64,000 nucleotides of DNA from Bacteroidaceae bacterium. GTDB taxonomy: Bacteria > Bacteroidota > Bacteroidia > Bacteroidales > Bacteroidaceae. The translations under genes and the position numbers were made by a program. The notes beneath the pieces were generated by a model, which saw only the letters and a program-made list of their open reading frames with translations, ran no database searches and had not been told where the DNA came from. Positions 16,352 to 24,224 of this stretch are shown piece by piece. The stretch spans positions 62,001-126,000 of the forward strand of contig JAEESE010000012.1 of NCBI GenBank assembly GCA_016286165.1. Reading direction: 5' to 3'. The first letter of the stretch is position 1. Each line of letters opens with the position of its first letter.

Positions 16352-17884
16352 TTACTTCAAAGCCTTGTTCAGCATGAAGTATACTTCGTTGTTGCGAAGT
16401 TGCTGCTTGAAGTCGGCGATGTTGGTCTGCTTGTTGATCTTAACATACTCGATGCCAACCATCTCGGCGAAGTCCTCCCAGTACTCCTCGTTGATATCGT
16501 AGGAGAAGGCTGAGTGGTGAGTGCCGCCGGCAAGGATCCATGCTGCAGCGCCGATCTCGAAGGTGGGCTGAGGAATCCAAAGTGCGGAAGCAACGGGCAG
16601 GTGAGGCATGGGCTTGGGCTCGATGCACTCTACTTCCTGCGAGATGAGACGGAAGCGGTTGCCAAGGTCAACAACGGTAGCCTTGATGCCAGGACCAGTC
16701 TTGGAGGTGAACACGAGGCGTGCAGTCTGCTGCTTACGGATACCGATACCGAGGAAGTGTACTTCGAGCTTGGGCTTGTCGGTAGCGATGAGCGGGCAGA
16801 TCTCGAGCATATGGCTCTGGAGGCAAGAGCTGCGATCGCCGGCGAAGTTAAGGGTGTAGTCCTCGAGGAAGGAGCAACCGGTGGGCATGCCCTGCTGGAT
16901 GACCCAGAGTGTGCGATAGAGGCAAGCGGTCTTCCAGTCGCCTTCGGCACCGAAGCCGTAACCTTCTTCCATCAGACGCTGTGAAGCGAGGCCGGGAATC
17001 TGGTCAAAGCCGCAGAAGTCAGGAGCGTCGATGTCGGCATCGCCGAGGTCGTCGAAGTTGGTGGTGAAGGCTGTTGCGCCCTCATCCTTCAGCACGCGAC
17101 GGAGAGCGATCTCAGCCTTGGCTGCGTTGTGCACTTTTTCCCAGTAAACCTTTTCGCCACTCTCGTCGATCTTGATGGTGTAAAGCTTCTTGTACTCTTC
17201 AACAAGCTCATCGGCTTCAGCGTCAGTGACCTTCTTGAAGTAGTCCATAAGGCTGCTAACGGGATAGTAGTCAACGTGATAACCGAGGCGCTGCTCGAAT
17301 TCGACGCGGTCGCCATCTGTGACGGCAACGTTGTTCATGTTCATACCGAACATAAGGCAACGCACGTTGTGTGCATCAGCCACACCGGCAGCTACGCGAG
17401 CCCAAACGGCAATCTGCTTCTGAGCCTTCTCGTCCTTCCAGTAGCCGCAAACGACCTTACGGGCAACGCGCATACGAGTGCAGATGTGACCGAACTCGAT
17501 GTCGCCGTGGGCGCTCTGGTTGAGGTTCATGAAGTCCATGTCAATCTCACCCCAGGGAATCTCGGCATTGTACTGTGTGTGGAAGTGAAGGAGAGGCTTC
17601 TGCAGCTGCTGCAGACCCTTGATCCACATCTTAGCGGGTGAGAAGGTGTGCATCCAAGTGATGATACCGGCGCACTTCTCATCGTTGTTGGCAGCCAGCA
17701 TAATCTGCTCAACTTCCTTGGAGCTGTTGGCCGTGCCCTTGTATACAATCTTAACGGGGATATTGCCGCTGGCATTCAGGCCCTCGACCATCTCTTTGCT
17801 GTGTCCGTCAACAGCGACTACTGCGTCGCCTCCGTAGAGCAACTGTGCACCAGTTACCCACCAAAGTTCTAAATTTTCAAACAT
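16352..17884 (-). CDS. araA: L-arabinose isomerase
   Basis: A 510-residue protein of normal AraA length. It converts L-arabinose to L-ribulose in the cytoplasm with a divalent metal, usually Mn2+. The expected metal and catalytic residues lie in 'GYGFGAEGDWKT', 'EDYTLNF', 'HMLEICP' and 'GGTHHSAFS', matching the two Glu and two His of the family. It is last in the unit galM-like, porter, symporter, araR-like, araD, araA. The gap to araD holds a repeat-like hairpin at 17889-17936. Confidence 0.97.
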   Translation of the reverse strand: MFENLELWWVTGAQLLYGGDAVVAVDGHSKEMVEGLNASGNIPVKIVYKGTANSSKEVEQIMLAANNDEKCAGIITWMHTFSPAKMWIKGLQQLQKPLLHFHTQYNAEIPWGEIDMDFMNLNQSAHGDIEFGHICTRMRVARKVVCGYWKDEKAQKQIAVWARVAAGVADAHNVRCLMFGMNMNNVAVTDGDRVEFEQRLGYHVDYYPVSSLMDYFKKVTDAEADELVEEYKKLYTIKIDESGEKVYWEKVHNAAKAEIALRRVLKDEGATAFTTNFDDLGDADIDAPDFCGFDQIPGLASQRLMEEGYGFGAEGDWKTACLYRTLWVIQQGMPTGCSFLEDYTLNFAGDRSSCLQSHMLEICPLIATDKPKLEVHFLGIGIRKQQTARLVFTSKTGPGIKATVVDLGNRFRLISQEVECIEPKPMPHLPVASALWIPQPTFEIGAAAWILAGGTHHSAFSYDINEEYWEDFAEMVGIEYVKINKQTNIADFKQQLRNNEVYFMLNKALK

Positions 17885-17888
17885 CTTG

Positions 17889-17936
17889 TTAAAGGCCCCT
17901 CTCTAACTCCACAAGGGGAGGACCTTACAGGGGCGT
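17889..17936. repeat. Palindromic intergenic repeat between araD and araA
   Basis: Complementary C-rich and G-rich stretches (GCCCCT.. / ..AGGGGCG, and an inner CTCCAC/GTGGAG-like arm) form an imperfect hairpin. It is related in style to the repeats at 2910, 29023, 51518 and 60043. It may affect the relative levels of the araD and araA messages. Confidence 0.45.
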
Positions 17937-17967
17937 GGGTCTTGTTAGTAATGTTTATAAGTGTTGT

Positions 17968-18678
17968 TTAGTGTTTCTGCCCCTTTTGTCCATAGTAAGC
18001 GTTAGGACCATGCTTACGCATGTAGTGCTTCTCTATGAGGAGAGGATTCATGGTGAGGGCGGGATTTACGCTGAAAGCGATGAAGGCCATCTTGGCACAT
18101 TGTTCCATGACTTTTGCGTTGTATACTGCATTGTCTGGAGAGGTGCCCCAAGAGAAAGGACCATGATTCTTGACGAGTACGGCAGGGGTATGGTCAGGAT
18201 TGATCTTGCGGATGTTAAGTATCTCATCCACAATAACGTTACCTGTCTCCAGCTCATATTGTCCTTTAACCTCGGCTTCCGTCATGTCGCGCGTGCATGG
18301 GATGTCTTGATAGAAGTAGTCGGCATGGGTGGTGCCGATGTTGGGGATATCACGACCAGCCTGAGCAAAAGCGGTGGCATAGGTGGAGTGGGTATGGACC
18401 ACGCCCTGGATATTTGGAAAAGCCTTGTAGAGGACGAGGTGAGTAGGTGTGTCGCTGCTGGGATTAAGGTCGCCTTCTACGACCTTGCCCGACTCGAGAT
18501 CCACAACCACCATGTCAGAGGCTTTCATCTCGTCGTAGCTGACGCCAGATGGCTTGATGACTACAAGACCTTTCTCGCGGTCAATGCCGGAAACGTTGCC
18601 CCAAGTGAAGATGACCAGCCCTTGTTTAACGAGGTCGAGGTTGGCCTTGAATACTTTCTGTTTGAGTTCTTCTAACAT
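17968..18678 (-). CDS. araD: L-ribulose-5-phosphate 4-epimerase
   Basis: A 236-residue class II aldolase/epimerase. It turns L-ribulose-5-phosphate into D-xylulose-5-phosphate, the link to the pentose phosphate pathway. Zinc ligands are visible in '[10 protein letters not shown]' and in the later '[10 protein letters not shown]' region partner helix; 'THADYFYQD' and '[10 protein letters not shown]' are typical AraD segments. Length equals that of characterised AraD enzymes (about 231). It sits between the regulator gene and araA. Confidence 0.95.
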   Translation of the reverse strand: MLEELKQKVFKANLDLVKQGLVIFTWGNVSGIDREKGLVVIKPSGVSYDEMKASDMVVVDLESGKVVEGDLNPSSDTPTHLVLYKAFPNIQGVVHTHSTYATAFAQAGRDIPNIGTTHADYFYQDIPCTRDMTEAEVKGQYELETGNVIVDEILNIRKINPDHTPAVLVKNHGPFSWGTSPDNAVYNAKVMEQCAKMAFIAFSVNPALTMNPLLIEKHYMRKHGPNAYYGQKGQKH

Positions 18679-18775
18679 ATTATTTAGTTGAAGGTTTTAT
18701 TATGGTGCTAAGAATCTAAAGGAGTTTTGATAGTTATAATCACCTGAACATCCTTTTCTCCTTAATATAAGATAT

Positions 18776-19456
18776 TTACAACTTGAATAACTGCGACTGC
18801 TCGTATACCTGTTGGTTGAACTGAAACAAAGCAGCTCCGCGCTTAGATGAAAGCTTATCGATAAGGTCGGTCTTCTCGATGTAATTCATCTCGTTGATGC
18901 GCTTGCGGAAGTTGCGCTTGTCGAGCTGCTTGCCGAGGATAGCTTCATAGAGCTGCTGAAGTTGCGACAGGGTGAACAGCGGAGGTAACAACCTAAATCC
19001 CACGGGCTGACTGTGGAGTAAAGCTCGCAAACAGTTCAATGCACGCTCAACCATGTCGCGATGGTCGAAAAGCAGCGGTGGCATTTCGTTGATACTCTCC
19101 CAATAGGCAGAGTTCTGGTGGGTGAGCTCATCGTTGACGTCTGAGACTTCCACCAACGCAAAATAGGCGACAGACACTACGCGGTCGCCGGAGTCGCGGT
19201 TGACAGAGCCGAAGGCGCCTACCTGCTGCATGTAGATATCATGCAGGCCTGTGAGCTGAAACAGCACCCTCTTTGCTGCTTCGTCAACATCCTCGTCACG
19301 CTTGACGAAGCCGCCCATGAGCGACCATTCGCCCTGACGAGGTTCGAATGGTCGCTTTTGGAGCAGTACCTTCAGTTGTCCAGCGTCGAAACCGAAGATG
19401 ATACAGTCTACGGCAACGTGAAACTTAGGATATTGACTGTAGAATGAAGGAGCCAT
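18776..19456 (-). CDS. araR: AraR-like NUDIX-domain transcriptional regulator (NrtR family)
   Basis: A 226-residue protein with an N-terminal NUDIX fold (about 10-140) and a C-terminal winged-helix part (about 150-226, 'LSQLQQLYEAILGKQLDKRNFRKRI' region). The NUDIX box begins 'GGFVKRDEDVDEAAKR', but the catalytic REUxEE part reads 'RVLFQLTGL', so hydrolase activity is probably lost. This is the pattern of NrtR-type regulators, in which the domain senses a ligand. In Bacteroides thetaiotaomicron the homologous gene in the same operon position is AraR, which controls arabinose genes. It is four bases from the symporter gene and 97 bases from araD. Confidence 0.88.
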   Translation of the reverse strand: MAPSFYSQYPKFHVAVDCIIFGFDAGQLKVLLQKRPFEPRQGEWSLMGGFVKRDEDVDEAAKRVLFQLTGLHDIYMQQVGAFGSVNRDSGDRVVSVAYFALVEVSDVNDELTHQNSAYWESINEMPPLLFDHRDMVERALNCLRALLHSQPVGFRLLPPLFTLSQLQQLYEAILGKQLDKRNFRKRINEMNYIEKTDLIDKLSSKRGAALFQFNQQVYEQSQLFKL

Positions 19457-19459
19457 GAT

Positions 19460-21205
19460 TTACCAGAAGTAAGCGTAGAAGCAAGCGCAGAGACCGATGA
19501 CAACCAATGTGCCAACGATATCCCAAACGCCCCAACTCTCGCGGATGCTCTTCTTGAACTCCGGAGTGAAGGTTATCGCTTCAACTTGTTCCTTGGAAGG
19601 AGCGGGTGTGAAGCAGCTGACTACTACCATGAGGATGATGATGAATACCAGCAACCAGCACTCGAAGATGAGCCAGTTGGTCTGCCAGAACCATGATGTA
19701 GCATCCCAGAAAGCGCCATCCATAACGGCCTTGCCGGAGTCAGTGACGACATTGGTAACCAGGCGGATCATGCCGATTACGAAGCCACCGATCAAACCCC
19801 ATTCACCAGCTTTAGGCGTAATCTTCTTGGAGAAGATACCGAGGGTGAACACGGCCACCATAGCAGGAGCAATCAGCGACTGGATATCCTGCAGATAGCT
19901 GTAAAGGTTACCCATATTCATCATGATAGGCATCCATGCCAGACCAAGCAGCACGACGACAACTGTAGCCATACGGCCAACGAAGACGTAGTGAGCCTCG
20001 CTCTTACCTTTCTTCATGGGCTTGTAGAAGTCCTCAGTGAAGAGGGTAGCGCAGCTGTTGAAGAAAGCAGCCAGTGAAGCGACGAGAGCGCAGACAAAAC
20101 CGATAGTGACGATACCCTTGATACCGGCAGGCAGGATGTTCTTAACCATCATGGCGAAAGCACCGTCGGTAGACTCGTGGTTGGTGATATCCATCTCGAT
20201 GCCGCTGCCAGCCTTCAGTGAGAGGGCATAGGCAATCATACCGGGAATAAGGAACATGAAGCATGGGAGAATCTTGAAGAAACCGGCTGCGATGGTGCCA
20301 CGACGTGCGCGTGCCATAACGGCTGCATTGTCTTCACCGGGAACCTGACCCAGTACACGTTGAACGATGTGCTGGTCGGTACACCAATACCAGAAACCGA
20401 TGATGGAGGCACCGAGGAATACTACATAGCCAGGGAACTGCGGATACATCGGATCGGCAGGATCGGGATGGAACATGTGGGTTGTGCCGAAGCCATTGTG
20501 AGCCTCATTACAAGCAGCCATCATGTTTGCCCAACCAGCTGTGACGCTACCATCGCCGAGAGCAGAAAGGCCGAGGAAGAGCACAAGGAAGGAGCCGATG
20601 ATGAGGATAGGCGTCTGGATGCTGGAAAGCGTCATCACGCCCTTCATGCCACCGAAGACGGTGAAGATAGCGGTGATAAGGATCAGACCGATAGCGCCAT
20701 ACCAGAACGGGATGCCTAACAGGTACTTGAAGAAGATACCGCCCGTGAAAGCCGTCACGGAAACCTTTGTGAGCACATAAGCCACAAGGGTGATGATGCT
20801 CAACCATGAGCCTGTGCGCTGTGTGTAGCGGAACTTAAGGAAGTCAGGCATGGTGATGATCTTGCCCATCTTGTTGATAAGCAACTGATAGAAAGGCACG
20901 AAGAGCCAGCCGAGGATGAGGATCATCCAACCCTGCATCTCCCAGTGTGCCATTCCCACACCATCCTTAGCGCCTGTACCAGCCAGACCTACGAGGTGCT
21001 CGGAACCGATGTTGGCTGCGAAAATAGCCATACCGATGACATACCAAGGCTCGCCCTTACCGAAGAGGTAAGCCGAAGAGTCTTCGCCCTGTTGGGCTTT
21101 CTTGTCCTTGACGATTGCATGCCAGACAGCCCAGACAACGCCGAGGAGACCGATTACGAGAACCGCCCAGTCCAGCCAGATAAATTCATGTGAACTCCAA
21201 TTCAT
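19460..21205 (-). CDS. Sodium:solute symporter (SGLT/SSS family), probable arabinose transporter
   Basis: A 581-residue membrane protein with about 14 helices and typical SSS segments such as 'GSEHLVGLAGTGAKDGVGMA', 'YVLTKVSVTAFTGG' and 'FWYWCTDQHIVQRVLG'. SGLT-type carriers import sugars with Na+. In the Bacteroides arabinose operon an SSS protein sits beside araR in the same order, so L-arabinose is the likely substrate. It could use the gradient built by the Na+-NQR encoded in this window; that link is inference. A start at 21205 fits a family N-terminus with no extra leader. Confidence 0.9.
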   Translation of the reverse strand: MNWSSHEFIWLDWAVLVIGLLGVVWAVWHAIVKDKKAQQGEDSSAYLFGKGEPWYVIGMAIFAANIGSEHLVGLAGTGAKDGVGMAHWEMQGWMILILGWLFVPFYQLLINKMGKIITMPDFLKFRYTQRTGSWLSIITLVAYVLTKVSVTAFTGGIFFKYLLGIPFWYGAIGLILITAIFTVFGGMKGVMTLSSIQTPILIIGSFLVLFLGLSALGDGSVTAGWANMMAACNEAHNGFGTTHMFHPDPADPMYPQFPGYVVFLGASIIGFWYWCTDQHIVQRVLGQVPGEDNAAVMARARRGTIAAGFFKILPCFMFLIPGMIAYALSLKAGSGIEMDITNHESTDGAFAMMVKNILPAGIKGIVTIGFVCALVASLAAFFNSCATLFTEDFYKPMKKGKSEAHYVFVGRMATVVVVLLGLAWMPIMMNMGNLYSYLQDIQSLIAPAMVAVFTLGIFSKKITPKAGEWGLIGGFVIGMIRLVTNVVTDSGKAVMDGAFWDATSWFWQTNWLIFECWLLVFIIILMVVVSCFTPAPSKEQVEAITFTPEFKKSIRESWGVWDIVGTLVVIGLCACFYAYFW

Positions 21206-21261
21206 AGTTTAAATTATAATTATTGTTGTTAGTGATAGTTTACTGATAATGATTTGAATTG

Positions 21262-22725
21262 TTATTTGCGATTCTTCCACATCGCTGTCATATCCTCGAG
21301 AGTCTTGCCCTTCGTTTCGGGAACAAGACGCCATACAAAGACGGCAGCTACGACACAGAGGACTCCATAGAGGCCGTAGGTGAACCAATGTCCGAAATCA
21401 TCACCTTCTGTCAGGTGCATATTGAACATAGGCACAAACGTGCTCGAAACGATGAAGTTGAAAATCCATTGGAAAGCTACTGCGATAGCTACAGCGCCAC
21501 CACGGATGGTGTTGGGGAAGATCTCGGCTATGAGAACCCAAGTGATGGGGCCCCATGAGAACATGAAGGATGCGGAATAGACAAGCAGGCTGGCAGCCGT
21601 GAAGAGTTCCAAGCCTGGATGTCCGAAAGTCGTAGCTACACCAAAGGCGCCCAGGGCCATACCTAAAGAGCCGTAGATAAGCAAGGGCTTACGTCCCCAT
21701 TTCTCCACAGTGAAGATAGCCACGAGTGTGAACAGAATGTTGATGATGCCCATGAATACGGTGATCATCATAGGATTGTCCATACCCATATCGCCGAAAA
21801 TACGAGGCGCGTAGTAGAGAACGGCGTTGATGCCTACTGCCTGTTGAAACACTGAGAGCATGATACCAACGAAAATACACATGGCGCCGTAGGTCAGGAG
21901 CTTCTCGGTCTTCACAACCATAGTGTCCTTAATGTCTTGCAGGATCTGCTGAGCCTTGGTGCTGCCGTTGATTTTTGCGAGAATGCGTTCTGCAACATCA
22001 TCGCGACCAATACTGACGAGGTAGCGTGGCGTTTCTGGAACGAAGCAAATCAACAGTGCAAAGAGACCTGCAGGCACTGCTTCACTACCGAACATGTAGC
22101 GCCAGCCAGTAGTCACTGTCCATTGTGCTGCGGGATTGATAGCGGCTATGCCTTTGCCCATCTCTTCTACAAGCGGCTGAATATGTTCGCCAAGGATGAA
22201 GAAGTTGACGAAGTAAACGACCAACTGACCGAAGATGATGGCGAACTGGTTCCAACTGACGAGCATACCACGGATATTGGAAGGAGCAACCTCACCAATA
22301 TACATCGGGCAAATGGCTGATGCCAGACCTACGCCTATACCACCGATTACTCGATAGATGTTGAAAGCGATAAGCAGAGAATAGGTAGGAGTGCCGTAGT
22401 CGAAGAACAGGAACTCGGGACGCATACTGCCAAGGGCTGATATGAAGAACAGCAAGCCTGCGATGATGAGCGAGCGTTTGCGACCGAGATTAGTGGCCAG
22501 AAATCCTGAGAGAGCAGAACCTATAATACAGCCTATGAGTGCCGAAGCAGAGGTAAAGCCGTGCCAGGCATCGGTATAGGTGAAATCCTTAGCCTCCATG
22601 AAGAATGCCTGCAGGCCTTTTTCGGCACCGGATATCACAGCCGTGTCATATCCGAAGAGCAGACCTCCGAGCACGGCCACGAGGACAATACTGATGAGAT
22701 AAGCTCTATTTCCTTTGTCTGTCAT
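21262..22725 (-). CDS. MFS sugar porter, XylE-like
   Basis: A 487-residue major facilitator with 12 helices. Motifs: 'GGLLFGYDTAVISGAE' in helix 1, 'NLGRKRS', 'PETPRYL', 'QQAVGINAVLYYAP' in helix 7, 'EKWGRKP' and 'PETKGKTLEDM'. The QQxxGxNxxxYY motif is that of the xylose/arabinose/glucose proton symporters. It is the second gene in the arabinose operon, after the epimerase. This protein keeps a normal central loop, unlike the porter at 11902. Confidence 0.93.
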   Translation of the reverse strand: MTDKGNRAYLISIVLVAVLGGLLFGYDTAVISGAEKGLQAFFMEAKDFTYTDAWHGFTSASALIGCIIGSALSGFLATNLGRKRSLIIAGLLFFISALGSMRPEFLFFDYGTPTYSLLIAFNIYRVIGGIGVGLASAICPMYIGEVAPSNIRGMLVSWNQFAIIFGQLVVYFVNFFILGEHIQPLVEEMGKGIAAINPAAQWTVTTGWRYMFGSEAVPAGLFALLICFVPETPRYLVSIGRDDVAERILAKINGSTKAQQILQDIKDTMVVKTEKLLTYGAMCIFVGIMLSVFQQAVGINAVLYYAPRIFGDMGMDNPMMITVFMGIINILFTLVAIFTVEKWGRKPLLIYGSLGMALGAFGVATTFGHPGLELFTAASLLVYSASFMFSWGPITWVLIAEIFPNTIRGGAVAIAVAFQWIFNFIVSSTFVPMFNMHLTEGDDFGHWFTYGLYGVLCVVAAVFVWRLVPETKGKTLEDMTAMWKNRK

Positions 22726-22742
22726 AGTTGTTTGTTTTAAAA

Positions 22743-22805
22743 ACCCCCTTCAAACCTCTTCAGGAAAGGCGTATTTGAAAATGCTCGCAAGAGCCTGAAG
22801 GGAGT
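22743..22805. repeat. Intergenic hairpin between the epimerase and porter genes
   Basis: The segment has CCCTTCA..CTCTTCAGG on one side and CCTGAAGGG on the other, which can pair into a broken stem. It lies in a 110-base gap inside the operon and resembles the other short palindromic repeats in the window. Confidence 0.4.
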
Positions 22806-22835
22806 AAGAAAATAATCTTCCGAATATCCGCTTCT

Positions 22836-24026
22836 TTATTTCACACTGAACTTATATACGCAGTGGCTGCGATAAGTCTCGTCAGGCTTCACGTTGGCTG
22901 TGGGCCATTCGGGGTGGTGAGGAGTGTCGGGATACTTCTGGCTCTCAAGGCAAACGCTGACCTGAGTGGGATAGATAAGACCCAGTTTGTGAGGAGCATC
23001 GGCACCGGCGCCCTTACCTTGGAAGTTGCCGCTATAGACCTGGATACCAGGCTCGTTAGTGAACACTTCGAGCAGGATTCCTGTCTCGGGGCTATAAAGA
23101 CTTGCTGCCACTTGTGAGTCATCGCCACGGTTAGTGTCGTGGTCGTAGGTGTTAAGGCAGAAGTTATGATCTACGCCACCAGCGTTCTTAATCTGGTCGA
23201 AGGTGGTGTCGTTGATGATTTCATCAAGAGGACGGGCAACGCGGAAATCGAAGGGAGTTCCTTCAACGCTCTTGATCTCACCTGTAGGAATATAGATGAC
23301 GTCTGAAGGAGTGAAGTAGTCAGCATTGACATAGAGCTCCATATTAGTACCTACGCGGGTGAAGTCACCATTGAGGTTGAAGTAAGCGTGGTTGGTCTGG
23401 TTGATGACAGTCTCCTTGGTCGTTGTGGCTTCCCATGTGATATCCAAGGCATTGTCATCGGTAAGAGTATAAGTTGTCACGGCTGTTACCTCGCCAGGGA
23501 AACCGTTGTCGCCGTCGGGGCTTACGATGGTGAACTTAATGGTCTTTGCGTCCACTTGTTCGGCGTCATAGATTGCATACTGCCAACCTGTGGGGCCACC
23601 ATGCAGACAGTTGGTGCCATCATTGGCAACGAGGGGATAGTCGACACCGTCGATAGTAATCTGAGCATTTGCGATACGGTTAGCGTAACGGCCGATGCTT
23701 GCGCCATAGTCGCTGGGAGTATTCTTGGAATCAGCGTATTGTGCTACGTTGTCGAAGCCGAGTACGACGTCAGTGAGCTTGCCGTCGCGGTCGGGAACCA
23801 TGAGGCTGACGATGCGGGCACCGAGGTTTGTGAGGCACACTTCTACGCCGTTGGCGTTCTTCAGCGTGTAGAGGGCTGTTGGTTTGCCGCCGATGGTGTC
23901 GACGAAAGCTTCGGGATTGAGGCCGCTGGCAGTGAGCTCAGCTTCGGGGGCCTTGGTTTCGGTGCAAGCTGCCACAACGGCTACAAGAGCTGCTCCGGTG
24001 AGGATGTTTCTTACAATCTGTTTCAT
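22836..24026 (-). CDS. Aldose 1-epimerase lipoprotein (mutarotase), arabinose operon
   Basis: A 396-residue protein when started at the ATG at 24026 ('MKQIVRNILTGAAL'). The signal peptide ends in the lipobox 'VVAAC', so it is lipid-anchored and periplasmic or at the outer membrane. A longer frame from 24098 would hide this signal and is rejected. The rest is a GalM-type mutarotase: 'GRYANRIANAQ', 'NDGTNCLHGGPTGW', 'NQTNHAYFNL' (catalytic His) and 'VFTNEPGIQVYSGN'. It interconverts sugar anomers. The homolog in the Bacteroides arabinose operon is called AraM by some authors. It is the first gene of the operon. Confidence 0.93.
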   Translation of the reverse strand: MKQIVRNILTGAALVAVVAACTETKAPEAELTASGLNPEAFVDTIGGKPTALYTLKNANGVEVCLTNLGARIVSLMVPDRDGKLTDVVLGFDNVAQYADSKNTPSDYGASIGRYANRIANAQITIDGVDYPLVANDGTNCLHGGPTGWQYAIYDAEQVDAKTIKFTIVSPDGDNGFPGEVTAVTTYTLTDDNALDITWEATTTKETVINQTNHAYFNLNGDFTRVGTNMELYVNADYFTPSDVIYIPTGEIKSVEGTPFDFRVARPLDEIINDTTFDQIKNAGGVDHNFCLNTYDHDTNRGDDSQVAASLYSPETGILLEVFTNEPGIQVYSGNFQGKGAGADAPHKLGLIYPTQVSVCLESQKYPDTPHHPEWPTANVKPDETYRSHCVYKFSVK

Positions 24027-24111
24027 GATGATAAGTGAATAGTTAGTATGATTTGGTTTATAAGAATTCTTTTTGGCTCGAAATAGTATGCAAAACACAC
24101 ATATTCCGCTC

Positions 24112-24119
24112 CAAAGTTA
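24112..24119 (-). promoter_or_regulatory. Candidate -7 element of the arabinose operon
   Basis: TAACTTTG on the minus strand, 86 bases before the epimerase ATG. No TTTG is found 19-21 bases upstream; the same lack is seen at the other porter promoter (13277). This would suit a regulated promoter. An AraR operator cannot be named from this sequence. Confidence 0.4.
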
Positions 24120-24224
24120 ATACTTTTTTTAATAAGAGGTGTTGCTTTCACACTTTTTTTTTGCTCTACTGTCATTTTTTCGATAAAAAGGGGCGTAGAG
24201 CGACAAGTAGAGATAGCAAAAGTG

